A stretch of 64,000 nucleotides of DNA, taken from contig CM075346.1 of the NCBI GenBank assembly GCA_037693485.1, forward strand, positions 52,374,001 to 52,438,000. Reading direction: 5' to 3'. Origin of the DNA: Kitagawia praeruptora (lineage: Eukaryota > Streptophyta > Magnoliopsida > Apiales > Apiaceae). Within the stretch, counting starts at the first letter, position 1; each line of letters begins with the position of its first letter. Below the pieces are notes generated by a model. That model made no database searches, was not told the origin of the DNA, and saw only the letters and a program-made list of their open reading frames with translations. This document shows positions 37,990 through 48,190 of this stretch, one piece after another. The translations under genes were made by a program, and so were the position numbers.

Positions 37990-38445
37990 CGATAACAATT
38001 AGCACTTAGCACTTAGCAATTAACAATTTCAATTGGAAACTAACAATTAGCAATTAGCACTTAACAATTACTTGACAACTAACCCGAATATATTATCCGA
38101 CAATTAATAATTACTCACTAACAATTAACAATTAGCAATTTAACAATTAACAATCACTAACCCGAACCTTTAATCGGACTCATAATTAAACTCAACAATT
38201 ATAATTACAAACATACCTTCCGAATTAAATATCGGAAATTCAACCATTAATCATAATCTTACAATTTTAGTCTAATTATACCCATTACCACATTAAGCTT
38301 TCCATTTAAACTAATTAAACCACCATAATTAACCTCGCAATTTAAACTAACTAATTACCACCACAATTAACCTCGCAATTTAAACTAACTAATTACCACC
38401 ATAATTAACCTCGCAATTAAATCTATTTTAATTACCACAATTTAA
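37990..38445 (+). repeat. ACAATTAGCA-type array and ~39-bp AATTAACCTCGCAATTTAAA repeat in N2
   Basis: 37990-38160 is built from variants of ACAATTAGCACTTA. 38330-38440 has three ~39-bp copies of a unit containing AATTAACCTCGCAATTTAAA. Both are in AT-rich LTR sequence with no ORF. Confidence 0.65.
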
Positions 38446-38583
38446 AACTAATTAAATTACAACCATTAATAATCAAACTCAAAATTTACCACGAATTTAA
38501 TACGAAGATTAAATAATTAAAACGCGAAAAGAATTATACCTTTTCGTTTCCAATTCCGAAAAATCTCTCCCCCCTCTCTCTCT

Positions 38584-38590
<7 letters not shown>

Positions 38591-38650
<60 letters not shown>
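38591..38650 (+). repeat. (TC)n microsatellite in N2
   Basis: About 58 bp of near-pure TC. It probably belongs to the CT-rich leader part of the LTR on the plus strand. It creates the RERERE-type shadow ORFs on the minus strand, which are not genes. Confidence 0.95.
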
Positions 38651-38651
<1 letters not shown>

Positions 38652-39994
38652 CGCGCACGCCACCAGCCTGCTGCCAGTCCGACCACCAGGAGCTCGCCGG
38701 AACCGCTGTTGTGCCACCGTGACCCACCGGAAACCTCCAGCCACGCGCGCCTCCTCCCTTTGTTGCACACACCACTCGTATATACACACACCCACGCAAT
38801 TATACACGCATATACATACATATATATATGAGATTTAAACCCCCATTTCAATTTCTTCTTTAAATCCCTAATTTCTTTCCCCCCAATCTCACTTTCTCTC
38901 TCCCCGCTGTGTTCTCTTGTGCGGCGCCTCTGTGTGTGTTTGTGTGTGTATCATGTGTGTATAATATGTGCTGGGTGTTGTGTTTTGTTTAACCCTAATG
39001 GGCCCAAGCCCAATAACAATTAAAACAATACGATTAATCACTACATACTCTAAATAATATTTAGAGTTAAAAACTCTAATTTGTAAAAATAAAATTTCTA
39101 GCAAAATTAAATACTAGAATATTTTTAAAGATTTACGGAGAAAGAATTAGAATTAAATCTAATTTTTCTAAATTGATATGCATTTTACAATTCAATAATA
39201 ATTTATAAAAACAAATCATAAAAATAATAATTGTGATTCATAATTCACAATTTACAGGGCTTTATAAAAATACTACAAACAATATTGTTTTAGTAAAACC
39301 TCAAATTATTGGTTTTATATATTAATCAAGTAATTTCTACAAATCCTCAAATAATTAAAATAAACATTTTCTAAGGATTTTAAAATCTCTAAATTATTCA
39401 ATAATTTAAAATAAAATCTTTACTGAATAATTTCACATTCCAAAATTAAATCTTTATCCAAATAATTTATTGACTCGAGATATCTACTTGGTCCATAAAA
39501 TTTTTAAAAGGGTCCCGGTTCCACTTAACCGAAAATAATTAAATAATTGAATAATAAAATAAAAAAATAAAAAAAAAATTCCTCCTCATTTTAGGAAAAC
39601 ATTATTATTATCAAAATAATAATAAAATAATTTCTTGAAAAATCCGGGTTATTACAGATCCTTGGTGAGGAATCGTTGGTGTATTAAGTTTTATTTGTAT
39701 TTGATAAATTGGAATTTGGTTTGGGTTGAATTACAGGTGGATAGTCCGATTTACGAATACTTCATGCCGAATTTTTCTAAAATTCCCCTGTATCAAAGTC
39801 TAATTTATTATAAAAAATATATTTTCTGTATTGGGAAGTCGGGGCATTACATCCCAGCTTTTCCTTCGAGAAATATTTTTGGTCCTCATAGCTTAATTAG
39901 AATACCAGAGTGATGAAGTGATTTATTTTGTACTTGTAGATGAGGCCTTCGTCCTGATTGTTGACATGTATTATTTTATCCAAATAAACTCATA

Positions 39995-40306
39995 CTCCCT
40001 CCGTCCCAATAGATTGTTAACACTTTCTATTTTGGGATGTCCCAATAGATTGTTAACATTTCCTAAAATAGTAAGTTTTAATACTATTACACCCACTACT
40101 TCACTTATTTTAACAATACTTTACACTATTACACTCACTACTTCACTAATTTTAACTATAAAATCACTATTACACCCACTACTTAACTTATTTAACAATA
40201 AAATTACTATTACACCCACTACTTCATTTATTTTAATAATATTACACCCACTATCTTGGTTTCCGTGCAAAAAGCAAATGTTAACATCCCATTGGGACGG
40301 AGGGAG
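39995..40306. mobile_element. Stowaway-type MITE (Tc1/mariner)
   Basis: Terminal inverted repeats CTCCCTCCGTCCCAAT at 39995 and the complement ATTGGGACGGAGGGAG ending at 40306, with TA on both sides (39993-39994 and 40307-40308). Length 312 bp. These are the Stowaway TIR and TA target duplication. Non-autonomous; no coding capacity. Confidence 0.92.
40075..40255 (+). repeat. Degenerate tandem repeat within the MITE
   Basis: ACTATTACACCCACTACTTC followed by a T-rich spacer occurs four to five times at roughly 40-50 bp spacing, filling most of the MITE between its inverted repeats. Confidence 0.75.
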
Positions 40307-41531
40307 TATAAGAATAACCTTTGGAAGAAAAAATATAGGTCTGGCCTTTGGAACGAATTGGGTATAAGTCTTATATCAGCAAGTCCATAATGTTTTTGAA
40401 AGACAAGGGCTTCATGAAATATTTCGTTACCTACTTTTTTATCAGTACCATTGGATCTAGAAAGTAAGCGAAGCATATCCTTGTTTTCATATAACCGGCA
40501 AAGTCATTGGAGACAACAAAGTCATTGGACGCAGAAGAATGTTTGGACGTATGAAATAAGCCCACTATTTGATATTTTGAATTTTATAGTAGAGTGATCT
40601 TTATAACCCACGGTTGATAGAATGTTGTTAATGGACATCGTGGAGAATATTATTTCCTTCGATACTTTATAGTATTGATCAACCATCGGATCGATTTTCC
40701 TTGTGTTTTCTAACATTGATTAGTCATCGGATACCAATTTTTCTTAAAATTGTAGATTTTTGCTTCTATCAAGCTTCAATATCACCACTAATTTTACTTT
40801 CTGTATAAGGAGATTCTCCATGATTTTGTAATTGGAAGTAATATAATTGTAGTGTCTCGATATCTATGCCATGTCGATCTTGTAGTTTAGTGTATTGGAA
40901 TGATAATTGTTGTCCATGCAACATTTACATAGCAAGATCCAATTCTACTTTGACGCTTTAAAATCTTCAAAATTTCTCCAAACATTTGTGTTATAATCCT
41001 CTTTCTGTTTGCAACGAATCGAGCATGATTGGATATAATCTTCTTTGTGTTTGCATCGGATAAGTATGATTGGATCCGTTTGCTATCATCTTTAATCCAA
41101 TGGCTAAGTGATCATTCCACGTTCCATCGGATTTTTTTGTGTGGCTTTGAACCATCATAGCACTAAACACAGTTTTCGGTTCTGTTTCTGCATCTAATCC
41201 TCAAAAGTCTATACAAGTACCATTGGTTCGGATTGTGCATCGTGAAGATATATTCTGTGATCTATAAATTGTAGATCACCACCACTTTCTCATCTCCCAA
41301 CTTTAAAAGTTGGCGGGTGGACCATCATAGCTTCACACTGAAGCGTATGTTCTCTAGTCCCCAAGTGAGTGTCGGTAAGTCATAAGTTGGGACTTGAATT
41401 GATATATGCCCCCAATTGATTGTCGATAGGTCACGAGTCTTGTGAGTGTCGATAGATCATAAGTCGGGACTTGGTCACATATTTTTCCCTCAGATGATTG
41501 TCGATTGGTCATAAGTTTAGGATTAGATCAT

Positions 41532-42594
41532 TGTTGGGATTTATGGGTGGTAGCATAGAGACAACTTAACTATATTTCCCTGTACTTAGTTTTTACTAAG
41601 TTTAACATACTGTCACAGCCAGAGTATGTCTTTGTAATCGAATAATTGCTGTCATGTAATAATTGTATGATTTGGGAGAAGTTCATACACTTGTTCAAGC
41701 CTCAAGGAATACATCCAGAAGACAGCAAGAATAAAAGGTACTGTCATGTTCTTGACAGTAAGGTTAGAAGAAGACAAATGTTGCAAAGTCACGACAAAGC
41801 TACATCTGACAGCAACATTGGCTGAAGCATGGGACAGTAAAATTCTCACACTTGACAGCAAGTCTGGAGTTCCGACAGCAACTTTGGCGGGAGCTCGTAC
41901 TGTCAACTACTGAATATTCCTTTGACAGCAGACTTGGCGGTTAAGGTTACTGTCACATCGAATTAGTTGATTTGGGTATTTTTCTCAATCAAAGCCCGTG
42001 ATAGGTTACATGTTCAAGAAACAGATTTGTTGCAACACTCTATCGTTTGTAGCAGACCTGCAAAGACTACGACAGAAGCTTAAGAGATTCACAAGACAAG
42101 GCTGGTCAATTCGAGGTGTATGTTATATCCGCATCTACTAGAATTGTATTAGCTGGAAATAGAAAGAATCTAGGTTGCTTTACTTATAAGGTTTATCCTG
42201 TCTGTATAGCAATTTAAGAAAGTCATATGGGTGTGCAAATTGTAATGAGCTGCCACTTGAAAATGACAGCAGCTCAACACCCCATGCGATAGAGACAACA
42301 GAGTATCTTAGTCTACTTACATACACATCTCAGATTGTTTTCTATGCACATGTACGCACACGAAGCAATCTTGTAATCTCAAGAGACAACGAAGCTGGAG
42401 AAACATTTTCTCTAGGTTATAGCAACACTTCATACAAGATAAATAAAACATCTATTTTGTGAAAAATCTTGTTTCACTTATTGCTTGCATACATCTACTG
42501 ATAACTTATAATCTTTATCATCCTTGTTGTTTTAAAGATTGAATTTTATCAGTATTGCATTCAACCCCCCTTCTACAATACTTCGGGACCAACA
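41532..42594 (+). repeat. 5' LTR of element C
   Basis: Taken as TGTTGGGATTTATGG to GGGACCAACA, 1063 bp, ending four bases before the PBS. The end is well supported; the start rests on TG and on loose alignment with the A-family LTR, and no target duplication can be checked. ACTTATAAGG near 42183 could be a TATA box, and AATAAA at 42442-42447 a poly-A signal. About a dozen copies of CTGTCA or TGACAG lie between 41612 and 42265. Confidence 0.75.
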
Positions 42595-42597
42595 AAC

Positions 42598-42609
42598 TGG
42601 TATCAGAGC
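42598..42609 (+). promoter_or_regulatory. Primer-binding site of element C
   Basis: TGGTATCAGAGC, an exact complement to the plant initiator tRNA-Met 3' end, just after the LTR end CCAACA. Confidence 0.93.
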
Positions 42610-42637
42610 GACAGATTGATATACAAATCTGAAGATC

Positions 42638-45238
42638 ATGACGAGTGTTCAGAAGTCAAGTGGAATCAAGATTCCAGTCTTTGATAAAGAGAACTACAAT
42701 TTCTGGAAAAGAAAGACCTTGTTATTTATCAAAGCTGCCCATCCACTGTACTTGGGAATCCTTGAGAACGGCCCCTTCATACCTCAGAAGGAAGTAGCTG
42801 CTGCTACTGTGAATGACGAACTAATTCCAGCCCACTGGGTTGCAAAGAAGCCTTTAGTGTACATAGAGACCGAAAAGGAGAAAGTAGTTTTGGACGACTA
42901 CTTACAACTTATCTTACTCGATTCTCTTACATTAGACAAAGTCATGTGTGGTAATGTCATGGGATGTACATCTGCAAAAGAGATGGGGAGTAAGATAGAG
43001 TTGCTGTATGAAGGAAGTGAAGAGGTTCGTGAAAATCAAAGGCAAATTCTTGTATCACAATATGAGCATTTATGGCTAAACCAGGCGAAGAACTTACACA
43101 CATGTTTGAGAGATTCAATAAGTTAATAGTTGAGTTACAAATTCATGGAAAGTTCTATGATAGAAAGGAGATTAACATCAAATTTCTGCTTACTCTCCCT
43201 GAGCATCTTGAGCACAAGGTCACAGCCATAAGAGAAGGAAGAAACTTGAATGATGTTTCTCTTGAAACTCTTTATGGTGTGCTCAAATCATATGAATTCA
43301 ATCTTTTTCAAAAGAGAGCTATTCAAACTGGAACCAAAGGAAAAGTAGCAAACATGTCATGAGCCCTTGTAGCTCATGAACCACAAGTAGCTTGTCCAAG
43401 TGAACCATCACAAAGTTCACAACCAACACAGATGCCATCTTTGAAGATAGAAGAGGTGTTGGATGACGAGGAAAAGGTGGTTCTGCAGCTGAAAGATGTT
43501 GAAGATGAAGACTTCTACACAGTAGAAGAGATTGAAAGCATGGATAATCCAACCATGATTTATATGGCTAAGAGATTCAAGAATATCAAGTTCAGAAGGG
43601 ACAAGTCATACAAGCCACAGGGTCAATCATCTAAGTTCAACAAGGGAAGTTTTTCAAAAGCCACTGGTGGTGCCACAAGAGGAGGATACAAGACTGGGTT
43701 AGTGGATAGGTCGAAGTTCAGGTGTTACAACTACAATGAGCTAGGTCACTTTGCTACTGAGTGCAGAAGACCAAGAAAGAATCAGGGAAAATGATCTGGA
43801 AATCAATTTAAGAGGAATCAAGGAAGAGCCTATGTGGCTGAAAGAAAATGCTGGGATGATTCTGAAGATGATGAAGAAGAAGAGTTTGTGAACTTAGCCC
43901 TCATGGCCAAATCTGATGATGAAGCTTCAAGTTCATCTAATCAGGTACCATCTCTCGTTTTACTTGATATGTCTAAAACTGAGTATAAGCATACCATTGA
44001 AGATTTAAGTGCTGAGATGTTTAACATTCATGTTAGTTTATCTGCTGCTCACGAAAATTGCTAAGTTAACTAAACAGAATGAAACTCTCAAATCTGAAAA
44101 TGAAATGTTACTGCTTAGAACCAGTCCCCTAGATTCATTAGCTCAAGAGAATGCTAGATTGAAAAATGATATTGTCTGTGCTAAGGAAATAGAAGAATTT
44201 CTCAGGAATCAAATTGCAGAAAATGAGTTTAAACTCAAAGCATTTAGAAACTCTTCTAAGTTAGTCCAGGAATATCATGATAATCACACTGAAAATCAGA
44301 AGGTAGGAATAGGTTTCGAGTATGGTAGAAGGCATGGAAAGGCAATTGCTCTTGATGATAGTGATGCTGTCAAACCTCATATTCTCAAAAGAGTTTACAA
44401 ACCGATTTTCAAAAATCTTCAAGCTGATTTTGATGAAACCTCCTTGTTCATCAAACAAGAGCTACTTGATGAAGATGAGTGCATTGATAGCACACTAAGC
44501 GAAGGAAAAGATACTGTCAAGTCTCCCATGACAGAAACTCTACCAAGCAATCAGACAGAATGTTCTAAAGTAGCTGACAACAAGGATGAGACAGAAACTT
44601 CAAAAGATACTGTCAAGAGAGAACCCAAGACAACAACTTTCAAACCTACTGTCTAGACAGAGGCAAAGAAAGGTACTGTCAAAGGTAGCTCGACAGCAAC
44701 TTCAGAACATACTGTCAAGGCAAATGTTTACAAGCCTAAGAATAGGAATGGCAACTGGATTGACAAGAAGAATGGTAGTTATGTTAATGATGCCCCTAGG
44801 AAGCTTTTCAATAATTGCGGATCATCTTAACATTTAACATTTGTTTGTAAGAAACTCAAACGGGATAAGGTTAATGCATCCAATATTAGTGGTAACTTAC
44901 ATAGAACCCCCATTATGGAAAGAAATATGGATGTCTGTAATAACATTGACTATATGCCATGCAAAATTGTTGTTATGAGTACTTGTTTCAATTTGCCTAT
45001 TCTGTCTACTGAAAGATGTTCCTATTTAGAAACTGCTGAGACTTCTATGCCTGCCTATGTTGGTAAAAAGGCAGCTTCCACTAAGAGAAAGACCAAGTCT
45101 AACTCTAGAACTAAGTGGATAGCAAAAGAAGTCAAATAGGAGGATTTTAGTGTTGATTTAAATGTGAAGCAGAATGATATGAACAATGATGTTGTAACAG
45201 CAGGACCCAACAGAGTTTGGGTACCAGATGCAAATTAA
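42638..45238 (+). pseudogene. gag of element C, disrupted
   Basis: ATG at 42638 (MTSVQKSSGIKIPVFDKENY) opens the copia gag core (NYNFWKRKTLLFIKA, LQLILLDSL, EVRENQRQIL). A frameshift near 43100 leads to 43072-43362 (FLLTLPEHLEHKVTAIREG). In-frame TGA codons lie at 43360 and 43792. The zinc knuckle near 43728 reads CYNYNELGHFATEC, having lost its second Cys. After another shift near 44055 comes a coiled-coil-like stretch, then a Thr/Lys-rich tail with repeated TVK encoded by ACTGTCAA[GA]. A Cys-rich motif follows (NCGSS-stop-HLTFVCKK, near 44816). TAG at 44654, TAA at 44828 and TAG at 45137 also interrupt. The natural stop is TAA at 45236 after RVWVPDAN. Confidence 0.88.
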
Positions 45239-46949
45239 AATCATCTATTTTGCAGGGCAAGAAGCAGAAGCAAGTCATGTGGATCATCGACAGTGGATGC
45301 TCCAGGCACATGACTGGTGATATAGCCCTGCTATCATATTTTGTGGAGAAAGCCGGCCCAATCATAACTTTTGGACACAACAGCAAAGGTTACACTGTGG
45401 GATATGGCTGTTTGGAAATTGGAAATGTTGTCATTGAAGATATTGCTCTTGTTGATGGATTAAAGCACAACCTACTCAATGTCAGCCAATTCAGTGACTG
45501 GGGATTTAAGGTTGATTTTGATATGATGGTTTATAATATCTATCACAAGAAGGATGGAAGCCTCTCCTTGAAAGGAGTCAGGAAAGGAAGCTTGTTTGTT
45601 GCAGACTCAAATTCTGTCAAGAAAGACAAGGCTTACTGTTTTTACAGTAAAGCATCAGTTGGTGAAAGCATGCTTTGGCACAAGAAGCTCTCACATCTCA
45701 ATTTCAAGAATATGAATATTCCGATGAAGAAAGATTTGGTAAGAGGACTAGCTCAACAGGAATTATGTCAAGAAGGACTATGTGAGGATTGTCAAATTGG
45801 TAAATTAAAAAGATCAGTGCACAAGTCAAAGCAAGTGAATACCAACACTGATCCATTCAAATTAATTCATATAGATTTGTTTGGTCTAGTAATGGTGGAT
45901 GACTACTCAAGGTATACTTGGGTGAAGTTTTTAGAGACAAAGGACGAAGCTACTCAAGAAATCATTGATCACATAAGAGTTCTTGAAAGAACCCCTAATG
46001 CTCAAGTTCAATATCTAAGGAGTGACAATGGTACTGAGTTCAGAAATGCCACATTAGGAAACTTCTACAAGGAAGAAGGCATTGTCCAACAATTCTCCAC
46101 TTCCAAGACACCACAACAAAATGGAGTTGTAGAAAGGAAGAACAGAACTCTCATTGAAGCTGCGAGAACTATATTGAATGATTCTAAATTACCAACATAT
46201 TTCTGGGTAGAAGCTATTAACACAACTTGCTACACGCAGAACAGAACCTTGATCAACAAGACTCATGGAAACACTCCTTACTATCTGTTAACAGGAAAGA
46301 AACCTACTGTCAAATATTTTCATGTATTTGGGAGTAAATGTTTCATGATGATTGACAACCATGAAAGGAAAGGAAAGTTTGATGCTAAAGCTTATGAAGG
46401 CATTTTCATGGGATATGGATTGGAAAGGACTACCTACAGAGTCTATGTCATTGATCACAAAGTCATTGAAGAAAGTGTAAATGTCACATTTGATGAAACC
46501 AAATTCCCAGGACTACAAGAGGATGGTCAAATGGAGCCTCTTAGATTTGAGAATCAAGGGTATTTGGAAGAAGAAGAAATTGTTATTGATGAACCTACTT
46601 GTACTCAGGACATTGAGTTTGAAAGAAATATTGTCAACACCAACGATGCTACTCAAACTCCAGCTCAATCTCAAACCATATCAGCTAATCATCAGAATGA
46701 GAATGATTCTGGAGATGTTGAAGAACATGAAGGAGAAAACATCAATGGTGGAGAATCAACCCCTCAAAGAGGAAATGATCAAGCAGATCAAGAAAGAAGC
46801 TTGCCAAGAACCACTAAGTGGAACAGAGATCACACTAGCAATCTAATCATTAGTGATCCCACTACTGGTATAAGGATAAGGAGAAATGTTTCTGCTGACA
46901 GCATGTTCTCATGTTTTCTATCTCAAACTGAGCCAAAGTCAATTGATGA
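45217..46949 (+). pseudogene. pol of element C, first part: protease and integrase
   Basis: One open frame from 45217 to the element L insertion. Protease site IIDSGCSRHMTGD; pre-integrase GVRKGSLFVADSN; HHCC finger with WHKKLSHLNFKNM and CEDCQIGK; integrase core with HIDLFG, RSDNGTEF and ERKNRTLIEAART. After HIDLFG about 14 residues usual for the family are missing before VMVDDYSRYTW, an in-frame deletion. The integrase C-terminal region (HVFGSKCF, AYEGIFMGY, NVTFDETKF) is followed by an acidic linker. The frame is -1 relative to gag. At 46950 the reading frame runs into the L LTR and ends at 47025, which is not natural. Confidence 0.92.
45221..45255 (+). promoter_or_regulatory. gag/pol junction of element C: 35-nt GT..AG interval with -1 frame offset
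   Basis: The gag frame ends RVWVPDAN-stop inside this interval. GT at 45221 follows TTTGG, and AG at 45255 follows CTATTTTGC and precedes GG. Length (35 nt), flanks and resulting register are the same as in element A (5819-5785), although the interior differs. Confidence 0.5.
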
Positions 46950-47366
46950 TGTGACAACCCTAGATCCGGGGTCAGGAATCCGGGCCATCATACTCCAATT
47001 TCCATTTATTAACAATATCTCTTGATATATTTTAATACTATTTAATACTCACACAAATGACCCCACACTAATATCATCACACACACCAGTCATATGCTTA
47101 GAGAACAACATCCATTAATGATAGCAGTTAAAGATAAACTATTATTACAATCCCAGAATACCATCTATCACACCCATATATAAGTATATACTACCTTGAG
47201 AATAGGTGTCGATACTTTCTCATAAGGTAGACTTCCCCTTTACCCTCTTCTGGGTTGTACTGCGACGTTTCGGCACCTGATCTAGCTGTTATATAAATAA
47301 ATAGCAAGAGTGAGCTATAATAGCTCAGCAAGATAAATTTTGTAAACCAGAAATCAAAGTTAAAAC

Positions 47367-47397
<31 letters not shown>

Positions 47398-47484
47398 ATT
47401 AAGAACGGAAGGCCCACTATAAGAATTAAGAAAATAATTATTCAATACATATATATATATATTTATAAACGCCATCCATTTTTC

Positions 47485-47515
<31 letters not shown>

Positions 47516-47517
47516 AG

Positions 47518-47580
<63 letters not shown>
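47367..47580 (+). repeat. (TA)n microsatellite tracts in the element L left LTR
   Basis: Several TA runs of about 15-55 bp separated by short unique sequence. The matching tracts in the other LTR (53324-53555) differ in length, so they have changed since insertion. Confidence 0.92.
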
Positions 47581-48055
47581 ACATAATTATTCAATACGCC
47601 ATCCATTTTTCCTTTATAAGAAAAAAAATATATAAAACAATATAATATCAGTTTCTCTTCTAATATAATATAATATCAGTACATCATCTCAGTATAATAT
47701 CTCAAGGTAATATAACATTTGAGTAAAAACTTTCAATATAATCCTTCCATTTCCTGTTATACAACAAATATATAAAAATAATATAAAATCAGTTTCTCTC
47801 CAATCCATAAATCATTTCCAAAATTTTCATACCATTTTTCCTTTTTCAGTATATAAAACTGTAACCATTTTCAATTCTTTCTTTAAATACTTTGGCGATA
47901 TCTGCTAGCGCGAGATACGTAGGACGATGATCAGTCGCCTGATCGTACCTGCTCTCTGTTTTCTACTAGTAGAAGGGATGATCCTACCTGGTAATCAACC
48001 CTGGAGGAAGGCCACCTGCTAACATCCTCCCTTGGCATCTTCATGCCGTAATAAA

Positions 48056-48190
48056 ATATTGGGTGCCGGATTGTGCAACTCCCACACAGCCTCTTACGTA
48101 ATATTGGGTGCCGGACTGTGCAACTCCCACACAACCTCTTACGCAATATTGGGTGCCGGACTGTGCAACTCCCACACAGCCTCTTACGCA
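48056..48190 (+). repeat. 45-bp minisatellite, three copies (left LTR of L)
   Basis: The unit contains GGGTGCCGGACTGTGCAACT and CACAGCCTCTTACGC. It is repeated three times with one or two base changes, and again three times in the right LTR at 54019-54159. A single CACAGCCTCTTATGC remains in N1 (28451). Element G has a shorter ~37-bp pair, and P has three copies of the core on the other strand. Confidence 0.88.

Larger units (their letters stand above)
34093..39656 (-). mobile_element. N2: 5564-bp solo LTR or non-coding LTR element in the P 3' LTR
   Basis: Bounded by perfect GATCC duplications (34088-34092 and 39657-39661). The empty site is in the P 5' LTR stub (22740-22745). It starts TGTAACGCCCCAAATCCGG and ends CCGGGTTATTACA. 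It has the shared LTR motifs (ACGATGATCAGTCG 35294-35307, CTACCGGTAG 35341-35350). I see no internal LTR boundary, PBS or PPT, so it is best read as one very long solo LTR; an unnoticed old nested insertion within it is possible. Confidence 0.8.
22711..39851 (+). mobile_element. Element P: Tekay-type Ty3/gypsy relic with nested solo LTRs
   Basis: Plus strand: 5' LTR stub (22711-22927), internal region (22928-26416) with gag and chromodomain traces only, PPT (26402-26416), and 3' LTR (26417-39851) containing solo LTRs N1 and N2. Without the two insertions and their duplications the 3' LTR is about 4.39 kb. The stub and the 3' LTR end share ~215 bp at high identity, both finishing at GGGAAGTCGGGGC[GA]TTACA. 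The target duplication cannot be checked because the 5' LTR is truncated. Confidence 0.82.
26417..39851 (+). repeat. 3' LTR of element P (about 4.39 kb without nested insertions)
   Basis: Starts TGTAACGCCTTAGAAAATTC after the PPT and ends GGGGCATTACA. Segments are 26417-27349, 30826-34092 and 39662-39851. 27000-27190 is CT-rich (TCTCTC runs), typical of a leader near the transcription start. 33421-33500 has three copies of GCGTAAGAGGC, the complement of the CCTCTTACGC module in the other LTRs, and 33571-33590 has a degenerate TGATCA motif. The element therefore carries the same LTR scaffold in reverse orientation. Confidence 0.8.
39852..41531. other. Non-coding interval between elements P and C
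   Basis: Holds a Stowaway MITE (39995-40306). Elsewhere it shows several copies of CATCGGAT or CATTGGAT (near 40448, 40684, 40724, 41053, 41123) and of GTCGATAGGTCATAAG variants (41370-41510). No ORF with a signature. It may be the remains of another SIRE-type LTR, but I cannot find termini. Confidence 0.4.

Noticed and set aside
38509..38807. Overlapping minus-strand ORFs with RERERE repeats
   Set aside because: Translation of the TC microsatellite at 38591-38650 inside N2.
42598..42609. tRNA gene at TGGTATCAGAGC (also 20035 and 52893)
   Set aside because: Only the 12-nt complement of the tRNA-Met 3' end is present; these are primer-binding sites.
45221..45255. Ordinary spliceosomal intron of 35 nt
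   Set aside because: Too short for plant splicing; kept only as an unexplained conserved interval in the findings.
47191..47475. Minus-strand ORF with YIYIYI runs (also 53150-53434)
   Set aside because: Translation of TA microsatellites in the element L LTR; no independent coding evidence.
48056..48190. CRISPR-like array
   Set aside because: Units are directly adjacent without unique spacers, and the sequence is a plant LTR retrotransposon.
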